From contig VDMD01000144.1 in NCBI GenBank assembly GCA_007026445.1, positions 1 to 55,870 of the forward strand: DNA of 55,870 nucleotides, read 5' to 3'. Below are positions 1-11,463 of this stretch, piece by piece (position 1 is the stretch's first letter; every line of letters begins with the position of its first letter). Below the pieces are notes generated by a model. The model did not search any database, was not told the DNA's origin, and worked only from the letters and a program-made list of their open reading frames with translations. Source of the stretch: Schizophyllum amplum. Its lineage: Eukaryota; Basidiomycota; Agaricomycetes; Agaricales; Schizophyllaceae. The position numbers were made by a program, and so were the translations under genes.

Positions 1-1360
1 GACTGGACAGGACCGACATCCAAACCTCGAGCGGCGCACGCAGTGGCCGTTCCTGACCTCTTCGGTGTCCAGCCGTCGCCGCTAGTTGCCAGCGTGCCAG
101 GCTCAGACTCGACGAGAGCACGTTCGAACCCTTTGGTTCCGGCATTGACTGCGCCGACGCCCGTGGTCGAGCGAGCGTTCGTGCCCAAGTATCAGTATCG
201 AGTCGTCTTCGGAGAGGTTGGCGAGGCCCTACACTACGTCGACAATATCTCTGTTGTTCTGAGAGCAGTACAGGACTGCCTTTTCGGTGAGCATCATCGT
301 TCTTTTCCCGGACAGTGCCCTGACCGCTGTTTCCAGCTCTTCAGCTTCTATTTCTCGCAGGATGGGTTCACCGGGACATCAGTACGGGGAACCTGCTATG
401 GTGGAATGGCTGCGGTCTGCTGGCCGATCTTGAGTACGCAAAGAAATTCGAACCTTCCACAGGGGGTAGTGCGGACCCCAAAACGGTATGTCGTACTTTC
501 TGGTTGGCGATGTGACGCTGACACGAATCTAGGGTACCGCTTTCTTTATGGCTGTCGAAATTCAAAAACAAATGCTCATCTATGAGCCACCGCGCCCCAC
601 TTTTGCCAGCTTTGCAGAACGGCCTACGACGCACGAGCCCGACCCAACCCCACACATGTGGTCGTTCACAACTTCGAGCACGATCTGGAGTCTCTGTTCT
701 GGGTTCTTCTTTGGATATATATGGCTCGGCTGCCACACCCTTTGGTCCCGTCGTTGGAGGGCATGCACGTCGGTGGTGCGGAGTCGATGCAAACACAGGA
801 TTCTCCAGATTCTGTTGGTATCTTGAACCCGAACGAACCACAGGAAACAGCCATCCCACCGCACGTCCTGCAAGTTGTTGGCGAAATAATTTCAAAACCA
901 TTCTGGGTGCTCTGATCTGCGCTACTGCGTACTGACTCGCACAGACATACACAGTGCGCGTGTCTCGTCGGTCTTTCTGCCAGATCATCGACAAGTGGCA
1001 GCTGTTTTCCGAGCCCTCACGGAGAGCTACGTGATGGTTACGAAACAGCGCAAGCTCGACTTCGCGAATCTCGCTACATATCCAAGACTGTTCGGCGCAT
1101 TCAAACAGGCCATCCAGGCCTTGCAAGCGCACTACGAGCAGCATCGTGACGCATACCGGCCGCTTCTCGTCTACAAGGCTCGGGAGACGGTACAGCCCGT
1201 TGGTCGTGCGACGACAGCACCGTCAGCCGCGCCACGACAAGTGGGCCGACCTCATGCCGTCCTGAAGCGTCGGAAACCGAAAGACGACGACGATTACGAG
1301 GATGAAGACGAGCGGGTGTCTAAGGTGGCGAAGTTGCAGACGTCTACGAAGAATGTGTAG
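1..1360 (+). pseudogene. FunK1 fungal-type protein kinase, copy 1 (partial, frameshifted)
   Basis: This is the C-terminal two thirds of a FunK1-type kinase; its 5' part lies outside the window. Exons 1-286, 337-486 and 534-1360 are joined by 50- and 47-nt GT-AG introns at the same places as in the two other copies here. The catalytic loop reads HRDISTGN and the metal-binding motif is DLEYA, so the active-site residues are present. Against copy 2 (about 3.15 kb downstream and very similar) the frame slips near 640-660, just before the VVHN-EHDLES block, and slips back near 885-900, before a segment ending in an acidic Lys/Asp-rich tail. The two slips compensate. I read it as a pseudogene or as sequence error; no intron explains it. 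The acidic tail, with YEDEDE near 1300-1315, is kept only in this copy. Confidence 0.7.
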
Positions 1361-1940
1361 ACCACTACGAAGGCATCAGGGTCGACGCGCTGAAGCCACC
1401 TTTGGGACGCCGTCGTCAGGTGGACGGATGCACCCAAGGGTTGACGCGACGTTAGACGTTGGACTTTGGTCATTATCTCAACTGATTTGTATTTTTCTGT
1501 ATAATAATTCGCCTCGGAAGCGTTCCCTGAACGTCTGCCTTGGGAGACTACTCGGAAGCCGCATAGAATCCTTACACAGTCGCAAACATGGAATTATTTG
1601 CGCCTGCGTGCGCCGAAGTGGTGCACGTGCTCGCTGATTGTTAATCTTACTTACATAAGTTGTCCACTGTACTCCATCATCAGGCTTCAGCATTGTCGTT
1701 CAATCCTAGTTTCAAGCTTCCAGCTTCAAGACTGTTGGAAGGCGCAAGGCTCTGGCCCACCTCAGGGGAATTAACAAGGACGTCGATCATACTGTGGGAC
1801 ATCAAGCTCAAGGTGAACTTGATTAAATTACTGCTCAGCGTGATAAATTATTTATCTTTTACTATAGGCGGGTCGCCAGTACTGTTCGTCGAAACCGGTA
1901 CTTCCGCCCAAGTCATCCTGGGTACGGGAAACGCAGGTGG
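1361..1940. other. Spacer between tandem FunK1 copies
   Basis: There is no convincing gene in these 580 bases. The ORF from 1660 to 1944 has no recognisable domain and ends inside the start region of kinase copy 2. The stretch is AT-richer than the kinases and would hold the 3' end of copy 1 and the promoter or 5' exon of copy 2. Confidence 0.5.
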
Positions 1941-4391
1941 ATGATCACCGAGATGATTCAGTGCGACTCGGACGATTTCATGTCACAGTACATGCCGTTT
2001 GTCCCAGCGGAGCGCGTCGTGGATGAATCTGTACGCCTACTGCAAAACAAGGATTTGCTGAATGAGCGTGGCGACGACTGGCGCTGGGTCGAAGGGGATG
2101 AGCGCAAGAGATTCCAGTTTCTCGTCAGGGTTTCCGACGCGCTTCGCGAACTGAAGCTACCGGGTCGCACGGCTAGTTGTCAGTTGGTGCAGTCTCCCGA
2201 CAACTATATGGATTCACAGAAGCCCGGCGCTGACTTCAAGATCAATGCCGGATATGCTCTCATTTCGTCTTCGTCTTCGCAGGTCTCTGCGGAACTGACG
2301 TCTGACGACACGGCGGTCACCGTCGAGTACGCGTTGAACCTAGCAGATCAGAAACAGGTCCGTAAATGAATGTCTTGTGCGATCTTCCGCGTCGCGCTCA
2401 TAGCAAACAGAATTGGAACCAGCTACTTAGCGGCGTTCTCTATATAATGAACGGAGACCCTAGGCGGATGCAGATGTTCAGCGTGCGTCGCTCGCAGCCT
2501 GTCTATCGCGCTTGCTCACGTGCTAAATCCAGCTCTCCATTGAGCATAACATGATGACCGTTTGGTTTTTCTCAAGGTCTCATCCATGTATGTCTGCTTC
2601 ATTCGATATGCGCAAAGTACGTTTGCTTCTAGTCTAACTGGTGCCCTTTGTGCTTATGCTGTTCTTAGAACAATCGGCGATGCATCCAAGTCTTCATCGC
2701 GTTCATGTTCGCCTCAAGGGAAGAGCTGGGATACGACGAAACCGTTCAGCTCATCTCAACGGATCGCGAATGGCACTACGGCTACAAAGTCGGTGATCGT
2801 TTCTATCGGTCGACACGCAGCGTTTTCCAGCATCACGACACCCGCATCATTGGCCGGGGCACGCGCGTCTGGGAAGTTGTCCGCGTCAAGCACTTTGACG
2901 ACCCGACGCCGCTCGACGATAGAAGCTATGCGCTGAAGGATGTTTGGTTCGACGAGGGCGCACGCACGGAGCGCGAGATCCAAGAGGCTCTGTTTCGTGA
3001 CCTGGATCTTGTAGCCCAACGCATCAACGATTCTGACCCAGACATCATTCATGTCCTGAACGGCTTCGACGAGGAGACACGCGCCGTTCTTCGAACATGT
3101 GTAGTGAAGCGCGAGCTCTACAGCAAGTACTTCTTGACTATCAACCACGACTGGACAGGACCGACATCCAAACCTCGAGCGGCGCACGCAGTGGCCGCTC
3201 CTGACGTCTTCGGTGTCCAGCCGTCGCCGCTAGTTGCCAGCGTGCCAGGCGTAGACTCAACAAGAACAGATCCGACACCCATGGTCGAGCGAGCGTTCGT
3301 GCCCAGGTATCAGTACCGAGTGGTCTTCGACCAGGTCGGCGAGGCCCTGCACTACGTCGACAATATCTCATTCGTTCTAAGCGCAGTGAAGGACTGCCTT
3401 TTCGGTGAGTATCATCGTTCGTTTCCCGAACAATGCCCTGACCGCTGGTGGCAGCCCTTCAGCTACTATTTCTCGCAGGATGGGTCCACCGGAACATCAG
3501 TACGGGGAACTTGCTTTGGTGGAATGGCCGCGGTCTGCTAGCCGACCTTGAGTACGCGAAGAAATTCGAACCCTCCACAGGGGGTAGTGCGGACCCTAAA
3601 ACGGTATGCCGTACTTTCTGGTTGGCGATGTGACGCTGACAAGAGTTTAGGGTACCGCTTTCTTTATGGCCGTTGAGATCCAGAAACAAATGCTCATCTA
3701 TGAGCCACCGCAGCCCGCTTTCATCAGCTTTGCTGAAGACATGGCCAATCTCACAGCCAAGAAAAAGCCAGACCCTCGACCCCTCACATCCGTGGTCGTT
3801 CACAATTACGAGCATGATCTGGAGTCTATGTTCTGGGTCCTGCTTTGGATATACATGGCTCGGCTGCCGCATCCTCCGGTTATGTCGGAACTCGAGCAAT
3901 ATGCGCATTCGAAGTACGAAGACCGCACCCATGGCATGCTCGTCGATGGCGCAGAGTCGACGCAAGCACCCGATTCTGTCGGCCCCAGCGAAACGCAGCA
4001 GACAGGCATCCCATTACACGTTTTGCAAGTCATAGGGGGGATATTCCAAAATCATTCTGGGTGCTCGGATCTTCGCTACAACGTCATAGCACGCGCAGGT
4101 GTATACAGCGAACATATCTCGCCGATCTTCAAGACAGACCATGAGCTCGTCGCACGTGTTTTCCAAATCCTCGTGCGAGCGCTACGCGCCGGCTACGAAA
4201 CGCGCAAATTCGACATCGAGAATGCGGCTACATACTCGCCTCTGTACGCCACATTCCGACAGGCAATCCAGGCCTTGCAAGCGCACTACGAGGAGCACCG
4301 TGACACATACCGACCGCTTCTCGTCTACAAGGCTCGAGAGACGATACCGCCCATTGGCCGTGCTAAGCCAGCACGGTCAGCCGTGCCATGA
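1941..4391 (+). CDS. FunK1 fungal-type protein kinase, copy 2 (catalytic Asp replaced by Asn)
   Basis: Six exons fit in frame: 1941-2357, 2411-2482, 2533-2616, 2669-3404, 3455-3603 and 3651-4391, about 732 aa, with introns of 47-53 nt. FunK1 proteins are kinase-like proteins expanded in mushroom-forming fungi; substrates are mostly unknown. The N-terminal part has the VQSPDNYMDSQKPGA block and the middle has the LGYDETVQLIS region typical of the family. The catalytic loop near 3490 reads HRNISTGN: the HRD aspartate is Asn, while the loop Asn and the DLEYA motif remain, so it is probably a pseudokinase. The C-terminus stops at a TGA at 4389 where copy 1 reads on; decayed tail sequence continues to about 4500. 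The start at 1941 is the first Met in frame, and a short upstream exon may be missing. Confidence 0.75.
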
Positions 4392-5035
4392 TTGCAAGTG
4401 GGTCGACATCATGCCGCCCCCTCGAAGCGTTAGAATACGAAGGACGACGACGATTACGAGATTGAGAACGAGCCGGCGTCTGAGGTGGCGAAGGTGCAGA
4501 GCACTATAGAAGCGTCACGGTGGACGCTTCTGCAGGTCCGTCCACTGGTTGAAGTCGTCGAGGCAACGGTGTTAGCTGGGCGAGCGAACGGAACTGTGGA
4601 AAGCAGAAATATTGCACATATGCTAGCTGTTTTAAAAACCGTTTTAAGGCATGCACCAACAGCTCAGCGCAACACCCTGTGATCACTTTCTGAGTGCCGC
4701 CCGACATCCTAAGGTAGGTCCCAAATTGAGCAGGCTATTATCATGAGTTTGGGTGACATCCTCAGGCTTGAAAGACATCCTGCGGATTTTGGAAAGAAAT
4801 CCTAAAGTAGTTGAATTATAATATATAAGGCTTGGGGGACACGTCAAAGCCAGGTTGAGGAATGTTGAAGGAGTGAGCTAAGAGCTTGAAATATAAAAGC
4901 TTCCTAAAGCGGTAATTCTATTGTTCGCGTCATCGGGTTATTCGCAACTTGGTCCGCGCCATCACGAGCCCGTGAGTCGCTTGTCTCTGAGGCAGGCAGG
5001 CATCTGGACGTGCACCCATCGTCTGTACGAGTTAC
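4392..5035. other. Decayed FunK1 tail and upstream region of the flippase
   Basis: The first about 110 bases still align with the acidic C-terminal tail of FunK1 copy 1 (GACGACGACGATTACGAG near 4445) but contain stops. The rest, with an AT-rich TATAATATATAAGG stretch near 4817-4830, is the likely promoter region of the flippase. No gene is seen. Confidence 0.5.
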
Positions 5036-8000
5036 ATGTCGGATATTCCGCTGCACTCTTTACGGACGAACAAATCATCACGCTCTGGCTACAATCGACT
5101 GGGCGAAGGATCAGACGAAGATTCGGAGCGCTCGCAGGATCCACAGATGCGCAGATCTACCACCGCCGCGCGGGGGAATGGGAAGCTGAAGAGAAACCGG
5201 TATGCGGACGACCCTGAGGAAGAGGCAGGCCTGCTAGGGCCCGACGACTATCAGGAGGAGCACGACGCGCGGAGGGACCTGGCTTCGGATGAGGCGTCCG
5301 TGAATGAGCAGGTGCGACTCAGGCAGTGCAGACCGAGCGTGAACTAACATCCCTAGACCAAGCTACCTTTGCTGAAGAGCACGACAAAGGACAAGTCACG
5401 GACTATCCCATTCCGACCGCCAGGTGCGCTGAGCGCGTGCCCTCATTTGTGACTATATCTGACTGTGTAAATAGACAAGCTGCAATCTCGCTTCCCACCG
5501 AACATTGTGCGAAATCAAAAGTACAACCTGTTCACCTTCTTCCCCATCGTCTTCTATGAACAGTTCAAGTTCTTCTTCAACCTCTACTTCCTCCTCGTCG
5601 CGCTGTCGCAGTTTATACCCGCCCTGAAGATTGGTGCGTGCTTAGCGCTTCATTCAACTCCCGACTTACATGTCTACAGGCTACATTGTCACCTATGTTG
5701 CCCCCTCGCATTTGTGCTCTGCGTGACCATGGGCAAGGAGGCTTACGACGACTACAAGCGCAACCTCCGCGACCGGGAGGCTAACTCGGCCAAATACCTC
5801 ATCCTCACCTCGCCGAGCCAGCAGGACGAAGAATCCGCCCTCAGCGCGGACGCGAGCTACCTCGACACGCACATCAACACGCGCTCTGTACCGTCCTCGT
5901 CCCTCCGCGTGGGCGACCTCATCCGCCTGGAGAAGAATCAGCGCGTGCCCGCAGACCTCATCCTCATCCATACCTCGGACGCATCCGGCACCTGCTTCAT
6001 TCGCACCGACCAGCTCGATGGCGAGACGGACTGGAAATTACGTGTCGCCGTGCCCGAGTGTCAGAAGCTCCCGGAGGGAAGTCTCTCGCGGTTGGAGGCA
6101 GAGATATACGCGGACGCGCCAACAAAGGATATACATACCTTCATTGGCACTTTTACGCTGAACAAGGCGCCCGCCATAGACGCTCCGCATGTGCAGGGTG
6201 TGCCCCTTCAGACTATACCTCCGAGCGTCTCGCCTTTGACCGCGGAGAATGTGCTTTGGGCAAATACAGTCCTTGCCTCTGGTTCCGCCGTTGGTTTCGT
6301 GGTTTATACCGGCGCGGAGACGCGTGCGGTCATGAACACAAGTCATCCAGAGACTAAAGTCGGTCTACTTGACCTGGAGATCAATAAGTTGGCGAAGGTG
6401 GGTCTCTTCGTTCAATTTGTCCATGAAGTTTCTTACCCTTCTAGATCCTCTGTTTCGTGACCTTCCTTCTGTCCATCGTCCTGGTAGCGCTCAATGGCTT
6501 CCGAGGGCTGTGGTATGTCTATATATTCCGCTTCCTCATTCTGTTCTCGTCTATCATCCCTATAAGGTGAGCACCGACTGCTATTCTATACGTGCACGTC
6601 CTAATTTCAGTCTCAGTCTGCGGGTCAACCTTGACATGGGCAAGACAGTATATGGCTATGAAATCATGCACGACCCGGAAATTCCGAATACTATCGTGCG
6701 CACGAGCACATTGCCCGAGGAACTGGGTCGGATACAGTATCTCCTCAGCGACAAGACGGGGACATTGACGCAGAACGGTGAGATCTCGCGCGCCATCTCG
6801 CTATCCTAAACTGAGGCCTTTCAGAGATGGAGATGCGGAAGCTGCATATGGGCACAATGGCATTCGGATACGATTCAATGGATGAGGTCTCGCATCAACT
6901 GGCGGTGGCCTTTGGAGCACAAGAACATCCCAGTAAGGTGGTAATGTTATGTGCTTATCTCTGTCTTACCTCGTCTTAGGCGGGCATATGATGACTGGCG
7001 CTCAAATTGCCGGACGCGGGCGGCGAGACATGTCTTCTCGTGTTCGCGATGTCGTGCTCAGTCTTGCTCTGTGCCATAATGTAAGCTTGCAATGGTAGCG
7101 TTAGCGTGGGCTCATCGTAATCACCCCACAGGTCACTCCGGTCACCAACGACGACGGATCCGTAGGGTACCAGGCCTCTTCACCGGATGAAGTCGCCATC
7201 GTACAATGGACGCAATCGGTCGGCTTAACCCTCGTGTTTCGTGACCGCACCCGCATCGAGCTACAAATCCCTACCGGCGCACGCATAGCTTTCGACGTCC
7301 TCGACATCTTCCCGTTCACCTCGGAATCGAAACGCATGGGCATCGTCGTGCGCGACGTTGCTTCCGGGGAGGTCACTTTCCTGCAGAAGGGCGCGGACGT
7401 CGTCATGGCGCGCATCGTGCAGCGCAATGACTGGCTCGAGGAGGAGACGGGCAACATGGCGCGGGAGGGCCTACGCACGCTCGTCATGGCGCGCAAGCGG
7501 CTCAGCGCGGGGACGTACGAGGAGTTCGCGACGGCGTACCATGAGGCGAGCGTTAGGCTAGACGGCCGCAACGAAGCGATGACGAGCGTGGTGGCGAAGT
7601 ATCTTGAGCACGATCTGGAGCTGCTCGGCCTGACGGGCGTGGAGGACAAGCTGCAGGACGACGTGAAGTCGACGCTCGAGCTTTTGAGGAATGCGGGCAT
7701 CAAGATCTGGATGCTAACGGGGGACAAGATCGAGACGGCTCGCTGTATCGCGATCTCGACCAAGCTGGTCGCGCGGAATCAGTACATTCACGAAGTGTCG
7801 AAATGTGAGTGTCTCCGGTTGCAGGAGATAGGGTTTGGTTAGCTAACGGTGCCGCAGTGCGCACAGCAGATGAAGTGCGCGACCAGCTCGAGTTTTTGCA
7901 GTCCAAGCTTGACTGCTGCCTTGTCATCGACGGCGAGTCGTTACAGGTATGTTATGCCCGCTGTAGAGTTCGTCTGGGGCTGACATGTACGTTCTAGCTC

Positions 8001-9188
8001 TGCCTCAACCTGTTCAAGAACGAGTTCATCGAGATTGCAACGAAACTGTCCGCCGTGGTAGCGTGCAGATGTTCTCCGACACAGAAGGCGGACGTTGCTC
8101 GTCTCATACGTGCGCACACTAGGAGGAGAGTATGCTGCATCGGCGACGGTGGCAACGACGTCAGCATGATCCAGGCTGCGGACGTCGGTGAGCTAAGTCT
8201 GATATGATGTTGCTCGCCTTTCTGAGACCGGCTCCCAGGTGTTGGTATCGTGGGCAAGGAAGGCAAGCAGGCTTCGCTGGCGGCCGACTTCTCCGTCACC
8301 CAGTTCAGCCACCTCACTAAGCTGCTTCTTTGGCACGGACGCAACTCGTATCGCCGCTCTGCAAAGCTCGCGCAGTTCGTCATTCATCGTGGGCTGATTA
8401 TATCGATCATGCAAGCCGTATTCTCTGCGATCTTTTACTTCGCGCCGATCGCGTTGTATCAGGGCTGGCTCATGGTGGGGTATGCGACGGTGTATACCAT
8501 GGCGCCTGTTTTCTCGCTCGTGCTTGACCGCGACGTGAATGAGGACCTGGCGTTGCTCTACCCGGAGCTGTACAAGGAACTGACCAAGGTGCGGTAAAGT
8601 GCAAGGGAGGTCGTGTGAAAACGGCTGACAGGAATGCAGGGGCGGGCACTGTCCTACAAAACCTTCTTTGTCTGGTGTATGATCAGCTTGTATCAAGGTC
8701 AGCCTCTTTGCTTCCTGGCCGGCAGGTGTCTCATTGTGATTAAGGTGCCGCCATCATGATCATGTCGTTGGTTCTTTTCGAGACGGAGTTCTTGCACATC
8801 GTCTCGATCTCATTCACTGCGCTCATCCTCAACGAGCTCATCATGGTCGCTTTGGAGATCACGACATGGTACGCTGCATCTTGCGCCTACTCTGGAAGTG
8901 ACAGCTCATTGCCTGCAGGCATATATACATGGTCGTTTCCGAAGTCGTGACGCTCGCGATCTATGCGGGTAGTATCGTATTCCTTCCGGAATACTTCGGT
9001 GAGTGTCACTGAACGTATACTGCATTGCTAGCCAGCTGACCTGGTCTTGCGTAGACCTGAACTTTGTGGTGACGCCAGGATTTGTGTGGAAGACTGCAGT
9101 CATCGTTTCCATTAGTGCGCTGCCCTTGTACATCATCAAGCTTATTCGCAGTCGATTCGCACCAGCTGCCTCCAGCAAATTATTGTAA
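5036..9188 (+). CDS. NEO1: P4-type ATPase, phospholipid flippase of the Neo1/ATP9A-B group
   Basis: Sixteen exons fit: 5036-5311, 5357-5423, 5475-5633, 5680-6397, 6445-6566, 6617-6777, 6825-6932, 6980-7080, 7132-7804, 7858-7946, 7998-8187, 8239-8588, 8640-8697, 8745-8868, 8919-8998 and 9055-9188, about 1136 aa, the usual Neo1 length. P4-ATPases move phospholipids to the cytosolic leaflet; Neo1 acts in Golgi and endosomes. Seen in order: NQKYN then the first hydrophobic pair ([15 protein letters not shown]), actuator DGET (about 6019), phosphorylation motif DKTGTLT (about 6752), nucleotide-binding KGAD, MLTGDK, hinge GDGGND (about 8140) and C-terminal membrane segments. The short N-terminus and lack of P4A-type extensions favour Neo1 over Drs2/Dnf. 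One anomaly: after the 5634-5679 intron the conserved GYIVTYVAP and LAFVLCVTM lie in different frames, joined at a run of five C (5701-5705), so one base is missing. Confidence 0.93.
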
Positions 9189-9658
9189 CTTAACATGCTG
9201 ATTTAATACGGAATGGACTATGGAGTAATTCTCGGTCTACGGCGAGCTCGAGTACTCGTATATGCAGCGCGATTCTAGATGCGAGTTCATCAGAATCAAC
9301 GTTAAACTTGCGAGTGCGTGACTCATTACTCACGTGCTTGAAGGTGCTGATTCATCGTTGACTCATCCAGATTCAGGACTGCCGCGCAGCCGCGCGCAGC
9401 CAGACCGGACACGACGTTCATACTTCAGCGAGGGACAGTTCAACATTCAGTCTCGCAGTAATGCATCGAGGAGACGCTGCGGGCGAAGTCCTTGTACTCA
9501 GAAGTGGCTGATACTTATCGGTACCTGCTGAGCTGCGCGGGTAGTGACTGTCTCGATAAGTACATGCAGCTGCCGCGGCGCAGCACGGCGCCCCCTGCCC
9601 GTTCCACATACTCATCCGTATAAGAGCTCTGTTACGCACGCAGATAGCACAGCATATC
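9189..9658. other. Intergenic region, flippase to adhesin-like gene
   Basis: Both neighbours are on the plus strand. There is no ORF with a recognisable domain; it holds the flippase 3' end and the promoter of the next gene. Confidence 0.5.
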
Positions 9659-11306
9659 ATGAGCGCCCCGACATTTGACTACACTTACCCCAGCAAAGGA
9701 GAGGACGCCGGCTGGAGTGACGCGCAAACACCTCTCCTGCCTGGCGCTCACCCTGCTGTGGCCGAGGATCGTCGGAAGATCAGGATTCGTCGCATCTGTC
9801 ACTTCTTCTTTGCCTTCACTCTCTTTGTTCTTGTCATTCACGTCCTTTCGGACACGGTCCGGATTCAGACTTCACGTGCTCTAGGGTTCGATTTCGAGGC
9901 CATGGCTGTATGTTCCACCCATACTCCTTGTGCGCCATCTCTGACATTCGTCGCAGGATCCCGAGTGGTCCATTCCCGAGGGTGTTTCCATCGTCGACTG
10001 CCCTGCGTGGGAGTTTGGCGAGCACTCTGACGTGGGGACAGTGTCGTTCAACTTTGCACTGCCTGCCGCCGAACTGTTCGCCCTTGCTCGCGGACCCCGC
10101 TCACATGGGACCATTCAGATTCGGCAAAGCGACGGGGAGACTGACGATGTCCGAGTCAACGTCGAAATGCATTCTGACGCGCATGGCGGCTTCGACCATG
10201 CGAAGGTCTGTCTGTCCAAACGCAAGGACGAGGATGACAGCGTTGGCGTCGGCATCTTCGTACGTCCTTGCATTGCATGTTGAGGATGCTAGCAACTAAG
10301 CCTCTGACCAGACCGACCACTGGTGGGATAACCATCATCACCGGGGTCACAATCATCACATCCACTTCGTTCTTGAGCTCGTCCTTCCCAAGCACAACGA
10401 GGTCCTGCATATCACCAAGTTGACCACAGACATGCCGATCTTTACGCACAACGTCGATGAGCTCGCCGACGCCGTATCGTTCGACTCGTTCAATCTGCAT
10501 ATGACGAATGCAGCCATCCATACTGGGGTGAGTATCTGCGCTGATGACCTGATGAAAACTTACGAGTTCGTGCCAGTCCGTCCACACCGTGCATGGTGTT
10601 GTGCGAACCTCGAACGCGGCCATCGACGGAGTTTATGTTGCCGACGAGAACATCGCGCTGCGTACCAGCAACGGGCGTATTGCCGCTTCTGCATCAGCCA
10701 TTCGTGCAGACATTCGAACCTCGAACGGACATATCGAGGGAGAATACTCTGCAAGCCGTGTGCTCGTCCTTCTCACCCATAACGGACCCATCAATGCCGC
10801 TGTCGCTCTGGTCAACGATCCCGACGGTCCGCCGACGGAGGTGGATATGACGACGAGCAACAGGTACGTGTATACACATGTCTGACCTTGCTATGAACTT
10901 ACGTTTTGCAAGTAAAATACGCGTCAATCTAAATCTGACGTCGACGAAGGGCTCATCGGGATCTTTCGTCGTAGGCGCGCGTTCGAGCAACGCCGGCCTC
11001 GCCTTGGAGTTTACGGATGCTCCTCTGGACGCCGCTCTTCAACTAAATGCGCACACTTCGATGGGCAGTGCCGACGTCCGCTTGCACCAGACATACGAAG
11101 GATCTTTCACGGCGAGCACGTCCCACTCGCGCGTCCAGGTTCAGATGGGCGACGGAGAGGATCAAGATCGCGGGCGCAAGAGCATCTCTGTCACTCGCCA
11201 CACCGGTAGCTATGTGGAGGGCGTCGTAGGCTGGAGCGATCTGGGCGCGTCTCGCGGTACTGCACATGTATCTACGAAGATGGGACCGGTTTCGCTCTGG
11301 ATTTGA
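9659..11306 (+). CDS. Membrane-anchored adhesin-like (DUF4097-type beta repeat) protein
   Basis: Five exons fit in frame: 9659-9907, 9957-10259, 10312-10527, 10577-10863 and 10913-11306, about 482 aa. The N-terminus is cytosolic and polar, followed by one hydrophobic segment (residues about 45-63, FFFAFTLFVLVIHVLS) that looks like a signal anchor, so the rest should be lumenal or extracellular. The C-terminal half has repeated beta-strand turns (RTSNAAI, RTSNGRI, RTSNGHI, LTHNGPI), the pattern of DUF4097-like or putative adhesin beta-helices. Exon 3 starts with a His/Trp-rich stretch (DHWWDNHHHRGHNHH) that could bind metal. Substrate and function are unknown. I chose the first Met in frame; the next gene is convergent (FunK1 copy 3). 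Confidence 0.75.
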
Positions 11307-11463
11307 GGTACAGTTCATTGTTATGCATGTAATCGTCATTGTCCTTCAGTACTCAGTTTCTATCCCTTTGAGGCGGCATGGAGTTGACCACTAACTGGGC
11401 AGAGCCGCCGGCTTTGCACGACCGATGCGTTGTCGCCCGATTCTTGTAGACAAGAAGCGGTTG

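Noticed and set aside
5634..5679. Programmed frameshift or alternative splicing as the cause of the flippase frame break
   Set aside because: No slippery-site arrangement is evident and no GT-AG pair joins both conserved blocks; a missing base in a C run is simpler.
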